64,000 bases of DNA from Vespula vulgaris (GCF_905475345.1 NC_066591.1:7587501-7651500), one strand, 5' to 3'; numbered from the stretch's first letter, positions 20,470-32,054 are shown. The notes: generated from the letters alone by a model not told the origin. Program-made: numbers and translations.

Positions 20470-21864
20470 TTATACACAGTCGAGTTTGCGAGAAGAGAAC
20501 GGTTTTTCGGTAGCTATTCGAGTAAATCCGCTTGTCTTGGTTAATGAGTATAAATGTTTGTTCGGACACGTACCGTGTGGCACTGTAAAACGAACAGACA
20601 ATGAATTAGTACTTTCGACGGAATCACAGTAGACATTACAAACTTGGTCATGCAAAATGGAAACAACCGTAATTCGTCTTAAATCGGGATGAATATTAAA
20701 TTATTTCATTTAAACGTTCTGCAAGTAATTTTTCCTTCATTTAAATATAAGATATATCGATAAACCAATCAAGGTTTTTTTACGATATAAGATTCATTCG
20801 ACGAAGATACAACGAAGTTAATTATCAATTGTACGAGAGAGATAATACAGATAGATGGATGGATAAAAAACAGAAAAAGAATAGATGCAGTAAGAAAAAG
20901 AGAAAGAAAGAGAGAAAAGATGTTCGTCATAGGGTGGTCCTTTTGTCGTATATATCGTTGAAGAAAGGATGCCTACAAAGGTGGGTTCTGTCTTTCCTTT
21001 TCTTTCTTTCCCTTTCTTTCTCTTCCTTTTCCGGAACGAATGAGCTCAAAAATAAGCAAGCTGGCCGTTCCTTTGAAGACAGACTGGATCTATGGTCTTG
21101 GTTTCTGCGAAACGTCGAACGACGACAACTCCAACGAAGAGAAAGAGGAAACGAGTTCTCGTGGTCTTTCGATTTTTCGTAGAAGTCCCTTTTACCGCGA
21201 ACTTTCGTCCTTTCCTAAGTTCACCGCGTTTGTAATAAAATCTCGAAAAAGAAGAAAGGAAAGAAGGAAGAAGAAGAAAAAAGAAAAAAAGAAAGAAAGA
21301 AAGAGAGAGAGAAAGAGAATCCTACTCGCTCTTCGAAAAATAATTAGCTTGGAACGCGGAGGCCGTTTCCTTTTGGTCGGAACGGCAAAAAGCTTTTTAC
21401 GATCTCCTTTGAAACAGAAGACGAAATTAAAAAGAAAAACATAAATAAATAAATAAAGGAATAAATAAAAAAACGAGGTCAAACTTTGGTACAATAGAAA
21501 ATCGTAATTTTGATCAAGTATGGAAGCAAAAGGTAATTACATAGGTAAATATTTTTGAAGAGAAAAATAAAATGGAATTATCTTAGTAGCGAACGATAAA
21601 CTTGAAAACGCAAAATAGATTCTCCTCTTCTTTTTCTTCTTCCTTCTTCTCTTTCTCCTCCTTTTCCTTCATCATCTTCTTCTTCTTCTTTCCCTTCTTC
21701 TTCATCCTCTCAGTAACGCGTATTTCGACAAGGATTAATAGTATGGCGCCTTTTGCCAAGTCTCTCTTCGCTTTTGCCATTCGAAAACTTTCCAAAGGAC
21801 TTTCTTCGAAGAGAAAAATCAAAAAGGGACTAAAAGAGAGAGAAGGAGAGAAAGACGAGCGTAA
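20470..21864. other. Non-genic DNA with purine and CTT tracts
   Basis: Unique DNA to 20860, then purine runs at 20863-20920 and 21246-21320 (AAG/GAAA), an AAAT run at 21440-21475 and a pyrimidine (CTT/CTC)n tract at 21615-21710. Frames of up to 134 codons in this stretch are partly Lys/Arg-coded repeats. No supported gene. Confidence 0.5.
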
Positions 21865-22059
21865 TTAATCCTGTGGCTGAAGTTCCGTCGGACTGTACTT
21901 TGCAAAAGTGAGAGAAAGAGAATGATACCTTCTGTCTTTTGTCTTTGCTAGGGGAAATAATAAAAGAGGATAATGTTCGCAAAGATCTCGTATGTCCAAT
22001 GACATATCTCTAGCTAGCTGAGAGGGTATAAAGCTACGAAATATATAGAATGAATTCAT
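21865..22059 (-). CDS. Unrecognised 64-codon ORF
   Basis: True ATG at 22057-22059, stop at 21865. The peptide is non-repetitive and mixed (MNSFYIFRSFIPSQLARDM... ending ELQPQD). Alternatively, ACCCTCTCAG at codons 12-14 could be a splice acceptor, giving a terminal exon from about 22017. The segment is only moderately GC-rich and no domain is recognisable, so a chance ORF is a real alternative. Confidence 0.15.
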   Translation of the reverse strand: MNSFYIFRSFIPSQLARDMSLDIRDLCEHYPLLLFPLAKTKDRRYHSLSLTFAKYSPTELQPQD

Positions 22060-22099
22060 GTATAACCAAATTATTTTTATCTACATCAAAATTAATTAC

Positions 22100-22172
22100 A
22101 GGGAAAGCTCGAAAAAAAGGAGAAAGAAAAGATGAAAAGGAGAAAAAGTATGAAAAGGAAAAAAGAAATGAA

Positions 22173-22204
<32 letters not shown>

Positions 22205-22212
22205 AAAAAAGA
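22100..22212 (+). repeat. (GAAA)n purine tract
   Basis: Degenerate AAG/GAAA sequence with a regular GAAA block at 22168-22212. Confidence 0.92.
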
Positions 22213-22540
22213 AAATGATTTATGCGATTCGTATATCATAAATTGCTAACACACATATTTTTCGAGAACATGAACAAATGAATAAATTCTCCTTAAAATT
22301 TAACATTTTCTAGGTAATACGATTTCACCCTATACGCATAAACAGACGTGCATACAGTTATATATGTATATACGCGTTATTTGATATAACGAGGACGACC
22401 TAGTTTATGCGATACGAAGAATTTTCGTTTCTTTCAATGCTATTGCTATAGCCATGCTAATATATTTATAAGGTAAAGCTTTTAATATTTCTCTTCGTGC
22501 TAGAAGCAACAGGAATGTTTGGAAGTAACCAACTGAGCAT

Positions 22541-22615
22541 ACATACAAATACACACAAACACACACATATATATATATGTTTGTTATACATATCTATGTA
22601 TGTATGTTTGTTAAA
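22541..22615 (+). repeat. (CA)n/(TA)n/(TGTA)n compound repeat
   Basis: ACACA units, then TA, then TATG units. Confidence 0.88.
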
Positions 22616-22843
22616 AATAGAAAATAGAAAGATAAAGATAAGGAGAGAAAAGAAATCACGAAAGTACTACTGGCTCGCTCGTGCGCCTTGTTAAAAAGTG
22701 GCGAACGACGTTGCAACCTCGTTTAATTGAAAGACGAGTAGAAGAAGTTTCTGAGACCTCGTCCGGTCGTCGTTATCAAACCATCCTCCTCCATTTCTTC
22801 TTCTTACGTCCTTTGGCATCCCCTTCTTGAGAGGAGTAAGACG

Positions 22844-22910
22844 ATGAGGAGAAGGAGGAGGAGGGATGAGGAGGGATGAGGGTGGGCGGAGGAAGAGGAA
22901 AAAGAAAAAG
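22844..22910 (+). repeat. G-rich purine tract with G-quadruplex motif
   Basis: GGA units followed by four GGG runs at 22863-22865, 22873-22875, 22880-22882 and 22884-22886, with loops of 7, 4 and 1 nt. This satisfies the canonical intramolecular quadruplex pattern on the + strand. Confidence 0.8.
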
Positions 22911-23016
22911 ACATTCGAACGACCAAAGGTTTTCATCCTTTCGAGCTTCTCAACGAGCCGCTCGTGTCTGTAGGATTTAAACTTTGTTTCCTGAGTAGCG
23001 AGTAGCATGAAGAACT

Positions 23017-23186
23017 CTCAATCACTCTCTCTCTCTCTCTTTCTCTTTCTCTGTCTGTCTCTCTCTCTCTCTTTATTTTTCTTTCTCTCTTTTTCTTTCT
23101 CTCCCTCTTTCTCTCTTTCTCTCTTTTATTTTATTTTACGAAGGAGTAGTACAGAAGGAGAGAGAGAAAGAGAGAGAGAGAGAGTC
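23017..23186 (+). repeat. (CT)n array facing a (GA)n array
   Basis: Pyrimidine tract at 23017-23125, about 30 bp of spacer, then GA at 23154-23186. The two are complementary and can form a hairpin. Confidence 0.9.
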
Positions 23187-23960
23187 TAACTTCCGGAAAA
23201 GATGCAACTCGAAGATGCTCGTACGTTTCGCTGCAAATTATAGATCTCGTTTGAAAAACATAAATCGCACATTACGCTGCGTGCCGACGACAAGAGAATG
23301 ATTTACGAGCCATACCGTTCACTGAACGAGAATAGGATTTTTTCTCTCTTTCTCTCTCTCTCTCTCTTTCTTTTTCGTTCTTTCGTGCGTGGTAGGTAGA
23401 TGATTTATAACGCGGCTTTTGTGACGATCGCCGTTACTCTTGGCCGACAGTATCGAAAGTAAACTTTTGGATCTACAATTAAAGTATTAGAAAGAGATAT
23501 TGTTACCTCTAACGATTCCTTTTTTTTCCCTTTTCTTTTTATTCTCTTTTTTTTTTTTTTTATTCTTTTCTCGCCAATAACACTTCAATAACAATAGTTA
23601 ACATTGATTAAATGCGTGACAATAGAAAAGGGGTAGTCGAATTAGAAAGTTCTGAAAGCTTGATTTTACTACTAGGTATATAGTAACAACGTTTGTCCAT
23701 TGTTATTCCAGGAAGCAGTTTACATCCCGTTCGCGATTGTAATTGGCTTAATTCTCGCGGCATACCATGGAACGGGCTAACTTATGTCTCAAGTGTAACG
23801 ACCCAACGATAACTCGGTTTCCTGCGAGAGAGCACGTCGCGAGTTGACCGCTTGTATGGAACTCGACTATCCGATAAGGTCGCCCTTGCTAGTGCGAATC
23901 GAGAGTATCGAACGAGGAGAACGAATCTCTTCCTCTCCTCTTCCTCACTTATACAATCTG
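23187..23960. other. Non-genic DNA with CpG-rich block
   Basis: A CT array lies at 23340-23375 and a poly-T tract at 23520-23570. 23705-23930 is CpG-rich, high-complexity and possibly regulatory. No exon is supported. Confidence 0.45.
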
Positions 23961-23961
<1 letters not shown>

Positions 23962-23992
<31 letters not shown>

Positions 23993-24018
23993 GTACGTAC
24001 GTACGTATGTATGTATGA
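23962..24018 (+). repeat. Self-complementary (CATA)n-(CGTA)n-(TATG)n repeat
   Basis: CATA units, a CGTACGTA centre and TATG units. The outer blocks are reverse complements, so the tract can extrude as a cruciform. Confidence 0.88.
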
Positions 24019-24132
24019 ATATTGTACATATCTATGTATATATATATAAGTACATACAGACATTGTACAACTCACAGCGATATCCACCTAGAATTATTCA
24101 TAGACCTTTGATCAACAATAGCGAAAACGTAC

Positions 24133-24252
24133 GATGCTCGTTCGTTCGTTCGTTCGTTCGTTCTGTTCCAGTCCGTTCTGTTCCATTCTGTTCCATTCTG
24201 TTCTGTTCTGTTCTATTCTGTTCCGTTCTGTTCTGTTATGTTCTGTTCGTCG
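24133..24252 (+). repeat. (TTCG)n and (TTCTG)n repeats
   Basis: About six TTCG units, then a degenerate TTCTG/TTCCA pentamer array. The translated frames read Val-Arg-Ser and Phe-Cys-Ser repeats (184-codon ORF at 23844-24398 discounted). Confidence 0.93.
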
Positions 24253-24500
24253 ATCGAAGGATCGAACCAAACGGAGACGCAAATGTGTTTCTGATTTTGT
24301 CCTTGTTTCCCAACGGTTCTGCCATCGTTCAGCCTTTAGCCGGGCGCGTGTCACGCGATAATAAATCATCGTCGTTCCAATTAACTTGCCACACGTAGAG
24401 ACGGCCACGGAACGCGGCATAAATAATAAATTTTCCACTAGCCACGACCTATTCTCTCCCTCCCTCTCCCTCTCTCGCTCTCTCTCTCTCTGTCTATCTT

Positions 24501-24632
24501 TCTCTGTTCTTCTCTATCTATCTTTGTCTCTTACTTTCTATTTCTCTCTCTCTCTCTCTTTCTCTTTCTCTGTTCTTCTCTATCTATCCTTGTCTCTTAT
24601 TCTCTATTTCTCTCTATTTCCCTCTCTCTCTT
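24501..24632 (+). repeat. 66-bp tandem duplication within CT-rich tract
   Basis: TCTCTGTTCTTCTCTATC starts at 24501 and again at 24567. The two 66-bp units are nearly identical through TTGTCTCTTA. The surrounding CT-rich tract spans about 24448-24640. Confidence 0.85.
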
Positions 24633-24640
24633 TTTATTCT

Positions 24641-25753
24641 GTAACAATGTTCTCGCTCGTTGCAACATCGTTATTATATATCTAAACTTTTCATTTTCCC
24701 ATATCGTCCTGTCGCACTGCGGATACATTTGTAATAAGAAATTCTTCTACATAAATACGAAATGACTCTTGCATCCATTTTAAGTTAATTTCGGCGATAT
24801 TCGTAATTACTTTACCCTTCCAAATTGTCCTCTCTATGATTCATCAAGCTTTGAAATATACTTTTGTTTTACGAGCCTTAACTTTCGAACCGGTTTTACA
24901 TAAATCGATACACCTATTTGATTTTCCTTCAAATCTTCCTTCTTAAAATACACACGAACTTTAGATTTATGGTCCATCATTGTTTAAATAACAGATGAAG
25001 AATCTAAACTAAGTCTTCATCAAGATTTTATACAAATCTGATCAAAGAAAAGTGGCGGATAAGTTAAACTTTTCACTTCAACTTTTTAACGAGATAAACC
25101 TCAGAAAACGAAACATTGTTACTTTTCTATTTTTCTAAATGATTTGGAATTAAGATTTTTTTGGAAAGATATCCAAATATCCACGTGTTATTTCATGGAA
25201 AGAGAATTTTGCTTTTCCCACGGTGACGTCACTATCGCAGAGATCGCTTTCCGATAATTATTGTTATTGACCTGGCAGACCGGTAAGCGGATAGTCTCGT
25301 TTTTTCGTACGAAAGTACGCTGCTGCGTTACGAAAATCGCTTCGTGCTTCGCGTTATTTCGAGATCATACTCGATTAAAGAGTCGTTACTCGCGGCTGCG
25401 TTCGAAACGACCTCGAATCTATAACAACCAAAAGCATATACGTATGTATGTACTACGTTATTACGTATATGTAAATATTATTATGGACTATGAGATAATA
25501 TTTATAAACTGTGTTTTTGTCAATTACGAGTATTTAACAACGGCAGGTAAACAAATATAACGCACGTTATACGTATTGTTAAATATTGTAACTAAAATGT
25601 TGGATACAAATTTTGTTATTTTTAATATAATCATACCTAATTGAATCTCCGTGTAAAATTTATTCCGTACGTAGTAAATAAAAAAATATATACCCATACA
25701 TATATATCTTTTATTTTTTTTTTTACTTTTTCTTTATATTTTTTTCTTCATTA
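24641..25753. other. AT-rich DNA with a CRE-bearing block
   Basis: Ordinary AT-rich sequence to 25200. At 25205-25430 the DNA becomes CpG-richer and holds a full TGACGTCA (25224-25231), the CREB/ATF consensus, and a donor-like GTAAGC at 25283. A frame through 25261-25560 lacks a recognisable product. No gene is supported. Confidence 0.45.
25224..25231. promoter_or_regulatory. CRE consensus TGACGTCA
   Basis: Perfect 8-bp palindromic CREB/ATF-type site inside a CpG-richer block. One such site by chance in 64 kb is not remarkable, so the functional call is weak. Confidence 0.3.
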
Positions 25754-25812
25754 TTATATATATATACACACGCACACACGTACACACATACATACATATG
25801 TATATATAAAAT
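25754..25812 (+). repeat. (TA)n/(CA)n compound repeat
   Basis: TA, then CA with CG interruptions, then CATA/TA. Confidence 0.9.
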
Positions 25813-26623
25813 ATCTATGTATTTCCCTTCCTTTTGTTTTTCGTATATTTTATGTTAGTAGAAAAATATTGCAAGCTGTTTATGACACGAAAATGTTTCA
25901 GAGAGTGAGATGTCTGGAGACACGACGGATTAATAGCTAAAGATGTAGTAATGAGTCTCCGAATCAAAAGACGCGGACGAGTGAAGAGAAGCAAGCGAAC
26001 GAAGAGAAGAGAGAGAAGGAGACAGAAGAGAGAAGAAACATTGGATGCTTTTAACAGAAAGAACGACGAAGGAAGGAACGAAGATGAGATGTTGCGCGGC
26101 TGGAATATTCGTATTCACTGGACCAACTACGTCTCAGTCTTAGTCTCGGTTGCTATTCAAGGAAAGTCGGAAGATAGGACGAGTTAATTCATTTAATTAC
26201 CGTCATTATCCAGTTTAGTATTCCTACGTTTACATTTAACGCAAAAATGCCGTACGAAAAAATTGTACAGATCAAAATTGTTCACGTGATTCTATTTCGA
26301 AAATAAAAGATAGAAACAATATTCGAAAAAGATATATAAAAGACAATCAAGACAAACAAATATTATAAATCCGCTGTTCTTGTAAATTCCGTCTTTGTAC
26401 AAATTCTATCTTAACTTCGTAAAAGTACATCCAACGTCGTCGAGCACTCGTCTCCGCATAAACAAAAAAGAAAAATATAAAAAAGAAAAAAGATCATACG
26501 AGAACGCTCCTTTAATTTTCCCGTTTTTTTCCATTCGATTAAAAAAAAAAAAAAAAGAAAAAGAAATAAGAAAAAGGAAAAAAGAAATTATTTTCTTTCC
26601 TTTATGTTTTTTTTTCGTGGAAG

Positions 26624-26700
26624 AAACGCTTCAAGCGAGAAGTCGTCGTTAGATCTGCACGATTTCCGGCTGAAAGTTCGACGTTCGTGTCGAGCGAAGG
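26624..26700 (+). CDS. Candidate exon, weak
   Basis: A T-rich pyrimidine tract ends in CGTGGAAG (acceptor AG at 26622-26623). 77 nt later GG is followed by GTGAGT, a good donor. One frame is open (KRFKREVVVRSARF...). The donor overlaps an AP-1 word TGAGTCA (26702-26708), so the GTGAGT may be a binding site instead. Product unknown. Confidence 0.13.
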
Positions 26701-26787
26701 GTGAGTCATTATTTCAAGGGTGGCGAGCACGTTAATGTCGCGCTATAAGAAACGGTCTGTTAAAAAGAGAGAGACAAAGCAGAGAAA

Positions 26788-26839
26788 GTGAGAGAGAGAG
26801 AGAGAGAGAGAGAGAAAAAATAGTAGTATAAAAAAGAGA

Positions 26840-26884
<45 letters not shown>
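26788..26884 (+). repeat. Two adjacent (GA)n arrays
   Basis: GA cores at about 26788-26815 and 26843-26884 separated by A-rich sequence. Confidence 0.94.
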
Positions 26885-27584
26885 AACATCGGATAGCCGA
26901 GCCATAATCACTTATGGCTCGCGTTGCAAGCCTTTGGAAAGAGGGTGAGTTGAGTCAGAGCATTCGCCCTGTCACGCACGTGACGCGTTGCATGATTATC
27001 ACGCTGAAAGCTTTCCTACGACGATGACGACAACAGAGGCTCCACGAAAATCGAGCGTAAAGCTGCGGCCGACGAGCTTTCGAAGGTCGATCGAGATATA
27101 CGAGACTATTAATCACCGATGATCGGGACCAGCTACTCCCACCCTCTTTCTCCCTTCCACTTCCGCCTCCATCTCTTTCTCCACCTCCTCTTCATCACCC
27201 TTTATCGACCTATCTTTCTCTTTCTCTCTCACTTTGAAAAGAATGTTGCAATACATGGGATCCAATCGACACAAACGTTTTACGAGCTTGATATCTTCCC
27301 ACACGAGATATCAATCCGTATTCTCCAATATAAATGCACGTTCTCTGGAGAATTCTTCGTACGGCCTTTCGGCGTTTCATCGTGCAAACGTCCCGTAGAA
27401 ATTTCGATCGTTTCATACTTATTGTTTGCTATCATGGCAGTCGACTTTTATTCATCTTTATATCTTTCTCTTTAATTTAAACATGATATATATGTATATG
27501 GGTATATATATTTTTATTCGTATGTATGATATGTAGATTTGTCTTCGAAAGTTTTATCCTTTTTATTTTTTGTATTGAAAACTG
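26885..27584. other. Moderate-GC unique DNA, no supported gene
   Basis: 26890-27120 is CpG-rich with an AP-1-like TTGAGTCAG near 26951. 27119-27475 carries an open frame of 118 codons that starts in a pyrimidine tract, has no known motif and overlaps frames on the other strand. Regulatory DNA is the better guess. Confidence 0.4.
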
Positions 27585-27812
27585 AAAAAAAATTTTTAAT
27601 GAAGGAAGATAAAAATGTATACCTGTGTAACTTTCAAGATTAATTCTTGAAAGATTAACTTTACGAAAAAAAATTTTTAACGAATAAAAGTAAAAACGTA
27701 TATCTGTGTAACTTTCAAGATTAATTCTTGAAAGATTAACTTCAAGAAAAATAATTTTTAATGAATAAAAATAAAAATGCATAGCTATGTAACTTTTAAC
27801 ATTAATTCTTTA
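27585..27812. repeat. 81-bp tandem repeat, about 2.8 copies
   Basis: Copies start at 27585, 27666 and 27747. The anchor GTAA...ATTAATTCTT recurs exactly 81 bp apart (27627, 27708, 27789). Copies 1 and 2 contain the perfect inverted repeat CTTTCAAGA-ttaat-TCTTGAAAG (27631-27653 and 27712-27734). Copy 3 has decayed. Because 81 is divisible by three, the minus strand carries an ORF repeating 27 residues (SLKI..NLSRINLESYT). I consider that a by-product, not a gene. Confidence 0.9.
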
Positions 27813-27937
27813 TATTTTTGTTTTCCTCTTTTCCTTTCTTTTTTCTCTTTTTTTTTTTGTTTTCGTTTTTGTTAAGAGATAAAAACGTTCCGATGCTATT
27901 TAAAAACGTATAAAAATTCGTGTATACAGATTTGAGA

Positions 27938-28300
27938 TTAATTCATTTTCCTCTTTTCCGAGAGACGAAAATGTTTGAAGGCGACTAAAGTGACACTTCT
28001 CTCACTTTTTATTTTTCGCTCGTGATTTTCACTCATGACTCGGCACGCGACCCAGCTTGTGTTCCCGAAGGTGACGATTTTGCAAGAGGTGATCGCCCAA
28101 GTACAAATAAGGCGACTAGCACGAACCTTTTTAACCAACGACGCTTCTTTCGCGTACATAAACACACATGGTTGACTCGAAAAGTGTAAAAAGTTTACTC
28201 GAACACGCAAGAACGAGCTTACCCGGGTGTCCCGTACGGACAAGCTGGACAAGAAACAACTCGTGTTATACTCTTTGAAACTCAAATAACGTCGAGCGTA
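27938..28300. promoter_or_regulatory. CpG-richer block with strong minus-strand donor
   Basis: High-complexity segment. On the minus strand CCCGG precedes GTAAGC (28217-28222), an excellent donor, and TTTCTTGTCCAG just upstream is a good acceptor, but they would enclose only 22 nt. A 115-codon minus frame crosses the block but lacks an early ATG. A 5' non-coding exon ending at 28223, or a conserved non-coding element, are the alternatives. Confidence 0.22.
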
Positions 28301-29335
28301 GTTTACGCTTTGATCGAGTCAGATATTTCTTCGCTTGGCTTCAACGCGTTCCCTTTTTGTGTTCTCGGCTTTCGTTCGAGATATGATACGATCTTTCGTG
28401 CGTCGAACTAAACGCGCCTCTTTCTACTTCTTTTCTCTCTTTTTTTTTCCTTTTGTATCTCTTTTCTTTTTTATTCTTTTCATTTTTTCTTTTTACATTT
28501 TCATTATTTTCGAGTTTACTATGCGAACGAATAGATCCGAGAGAAGAGAGGCAATTTGAATTTACTCGCTTGGTAAATATTAATAATAACGTATAAAGTG
28601 GAAGAAGTTGGAAACTCCAAACATGAGGGTCGAACATATACGATCCTTCAAGAGAGTATTTAGTAGTCGTAATAGCCTAGTTAACGAAGTAAACATCGTT
28701 AGGCTCTAGGAGTACGCAACTTGCGGGCTTCTCGAATTGCCGACCGACGGAATACTGATTAAAATTAGATCTCCGTTAATCGACGTTTGATAAACGACGA
28801 ATGATCCAGAAGGATCGTCATCGTTAACTCGACAGTTTTACGAAATATCGATATTACTTGCCTGTACGTTCACACTCTACAGAGATTTAACCATTTGATT
28901 GGACTTGTAAAATTGATAGTTTTTCATAACATTCTCGAGTTTGATATTTATCGAAGTTATAAATGTCACGAAAGGTTTCAGTTATTCCTATAGTTATATA
29001 TTACTGCAGGTACGCAGATACATTAATATTGTTCTTTCCTTTCGAAAAATATTTCATCAAAAGTTCCATCCTTCATTTCCGTTCGTAGCACACAAGTAAA
29101 GAATCATTCGAGAAGAAGAAGAGAGTAGAGGGTAGGAGAAGAGCTGCTTCTTCGTTTAATTACCTGCACTTTTCGATTACTTTGAAAACTTTTTCCTAGC
29201 GAATGTTCTCCTTTCTTTTATCGCCTCGATCGGTCCAAGTGGAAAGAGAAAGGTCGGGATGTATTCCGATCGATATTCCAAACACGTTCGAGTTACGAGA
29301 TGTCCTCGTAAATCAGCATATCGATGTACCGTAAG
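28301..29335. other. AT-rich non-genic DNA
   Basis: T-rich tract at about 28430-28510, CpG-containing unique DNA at 28660-28830 with an imperfect hairpin near 28785-28826 (core GATCC-agaa-GGATC), otherwise ordinary. No gene. Confidence 0.5.
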
Positions 29336-29412
29336 CATATATATACATATATACATATGTACGTATATATATATGCATGCATGTATCTATATATGTATGT
29401 ATGTATGTATAT
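29336..29412 (+). repeat. (TA)n/(CATG)n/(TATG)n compound repeat
   Basis: TATA and CATA units with a GCATGCATG centre and TATG units at the right. Confidence 0.9.
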
Positions 29413-30882
29413 CTAGGTCGTATCGAAGATTCGGCCTTGAAAATCGATTAACCACACACTTCGGGAATGCGGCATACCGCGATAAGGTTTAGTTAAGGAT
29501 TTAAATCTATTGACACTTGATTATATTTCGAACGCTTAATTCCAAGATCTTTTTATAAACCGAGTAAAAAGAGAAATTTCAATATTTCGCATATTCTATG
29601 AAATATTGTATTAATCGCTTACGTTTGGAAAACCTTTAGATATTCCAGCTATCTCTCTTTTCCGTCGAAAGTAACGTTACGAGAAAGTTTCTCTAAAAAG
29701 GGAAGGAGAGATACCTGGTTGTAATTTAATCGCGAATTTAATTAAAACCAAGAGCGAATTATAAGCCTGGTTCACGGTCGAATGATATTAAAGTCTCGTA
29801 TCCTCCCTCGTACGAGTTACCATCTTCGTTTCTCTTAAAACGAAAACGTACCGAGGTTAAAACTTCCTCTTTCGATCTTTCACTGACATTTGATTTTTCC
29901 CTTTTTTTCCTATCTAGTTACTTACATACAAGCTAGCTTCTCGATCCGAAAGATTGAATCATTAAGCTGACGTTTCGGTGTAATGAAAAATGTAGACCAA
30001 CTGAGAATATGAAAGTAGATATATCCGTCAATGTCTTTCGCAGCTAGATGTTATACGGGTTGTGCTTGTTAAATAATTAAAAAAAAAAAAGAAAGAAAAA
30101 AAAATAGACAGAAGATAAAAGGAAAAAAAAGCGAATGGTTTAATGTAAATTTTCCATGGTTGACCAATATTCGAAGCATGAAGAAGAAAAACAGACTCAA
30201 GCATATTCCATGTTACGTCTATACGAATTGTTTTTCCATTGACCTACTTTACGATTGTCTCTAATCGCTCAAAACTCTCATGATAAGTTGTAACATGTAT
30301 CGTTATTCGAAAAATCATTGAAATAATAAATCAAATAAATGATGCAATCAATGTTTAGATATATTTTTATTTATTTATTTTTTTCAGAGTATTTTTTATA
30401 GGATATACCTGAAAGAAAAACGTAAATACAATACAGACGAAAAAAAAAGGTTACTTTATTATTTAATGAGAGACGAAATCGTGAATAAAATATTACGTTT
30501 CAAACGCTAAAGAATCGCACGACCTTTTCTAACAAAAATACGAATAGATAATTGAACAAAAATAGAGTAAAAAACTTTAAATCAATCCTCTTCCTTTTCC
30601 TGGCTCATCGTACATCATCTATATTCAACAAATATCGATCTCATTTCCCAATAAATAATGAATGTTTCATCGCCTCGCGTTCAATCTCTCGGTCTACTAT
30701 CATATTTGATTATTTAGTTGAATGAACGAGAATTATATGTTCTGGTATTTTGATCTTAAAGAAAGATGCTTTCTTATTTTATAAATACAAGTCTTAATAG
30801 AGTTTTATTGTCAAAGATCAATCAAATCAGTTACTCGAAAAAATTCTTTTCAATTTAAAGTAAAAATAAAATTAAATAATAC

Positions 30883-30883
<1 letters not shown>
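29413..30883. other. AT-rich non-genic DNA
   Basis: Ordinary sequence with an A-rich tract at 30077-30130. A minus-strand GTAAGT near 29923 lies next to a 44-nt open piece, too short and with a poor acceptor. I see nothing else. Confidence 0.55.

Positions 30884-30922
<39 letters not shown>
30884..30922 (+). repeat. (GA)n microsatellite
   Basis: About 18 GA units. Confidence 0.95.
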
Positions 30923-30923
<1 letters not shown>

Positions 30924-31349
30924 GATTAGAATATACTATTCTCTGTACGAATAGAATCTTCCATCTCGCAGATTTACCATCTCCTCTCATTTTCCACAAA
31001 GATCGAATATCGAAAGAGCACGCAAAATTGATATTCCATGTTTCAAATCAGATCCCATCGGTTTTATTTAATTCCATCGGACCGATTGCTCGACGATGAA
31101 TTCAACGCTTTTCCATCAATGCCAGATACTCGATCGTCCTTTCTCGCAAGCATAAATCCATCGTCGTTGAATCATTGAAAGCTCGCGATTAGCGAATCCA
31201 TTGATTGACATTGGAATTCAAAATAATCTCCTATATTTTTATTCTTAAGAATGAAAAATCACGGGATTGTATTGGTAGTAGTTGTGTGAATCGAAGTGAA
31301 AAGTCGTCAGGATATTCGAACGTCTCGTGAATCCTTACCATTTTATCAA
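30923..31349. other. Unique DNA with imperfect inverted repeats
   Basis: 31095-31175 contains ATTCAACG (31109-31116) and its complement CGTTGAAT (31164-31171), plus other GATGA/TCATC-type complementary words. No coding support. Confidence 0.4.
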
Positions 31350-31400
31350 TCTCTCTCTCTCTCTCTCTCTCTCTTTCTCACGCACACACACACACCACAT
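31350..31400 (+). repeat. (CT)n then (CA)n
   Basis: CT units at 31350-31376 followed by ACACAC at 31382-31396. Confidence 0.92.
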
Positions 31401-31652
31401 ATACACGCATGCATACACTCTTTCTTCTATTCGTTCAAAAGACGCGCAAATCATTCCTTGCCACGAGTCGCAGCTGCCAGGCTGCTCTTACTCGATACAA
31501 TCCGTTGAGAGGTCGTGCGCTTCGACGAAATCGGCGGCTTTGCGGAGGAAGGAAATGTCTTTCACGTCTTTGGCGTCGATTCGGAAAGGAGTACGAGAAG
31601 AAGTAGAAAAGAAAGAAGGACGAAGAGAGAAAGGTATAGAGGTGCTTCTACT

Positions 31653-31693
31653 AGGAAGAAGAAGAAGAAGGAGGAGGAGGAAAAGAAGAAAAA
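31653..31693 (+). repeat. (GAA)n/(GGA)n repeat
   Basis: GAA units passing into GGA units. Confidence 0.9.
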
Positions 31694-31963
31694 TGTCTCT
31701 TTCAAGATATAATAACACCTGTTTCATAATGGAAAATATCAAGGGATGAAAAAATAAGGTTATCTTCTACCAATCACCATAGATTCATACAGTTGCGTTT
31801 TCTGCACGTATATATAATTTTCTTTTTTATAAATTTTACGTAATTTCATATACATATAATTATAATTGCGAAAGAGATTTGTATCTCGAAATTTCAACTT
31901 TGTTATCAAATTTATGTGGAAACAATTTGATGGAGACTATAACAATTGTAATAATTTTAATAT

Positions 31964-31984
31964 CAAAGAGAAAGAGAAAGGGGT

Positions 31985-32054
<70 letters not shown>
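31964..32054 (+). repeat. (GA)n microsatellite
   Basis: GA/GAAA units with a pure GA core at about 32014-32053. Confidence 0.95.

Noticed and set aside
23844..24398. 184-codon ORF
   Set aside because: Translation of CATA, TTCG and TTCTG repeats.
29929..29972. 44-nt minus-strand open piece before GTAAGT
   Set aside because: Too short and the acceptor lacks a pyrimidine tract.
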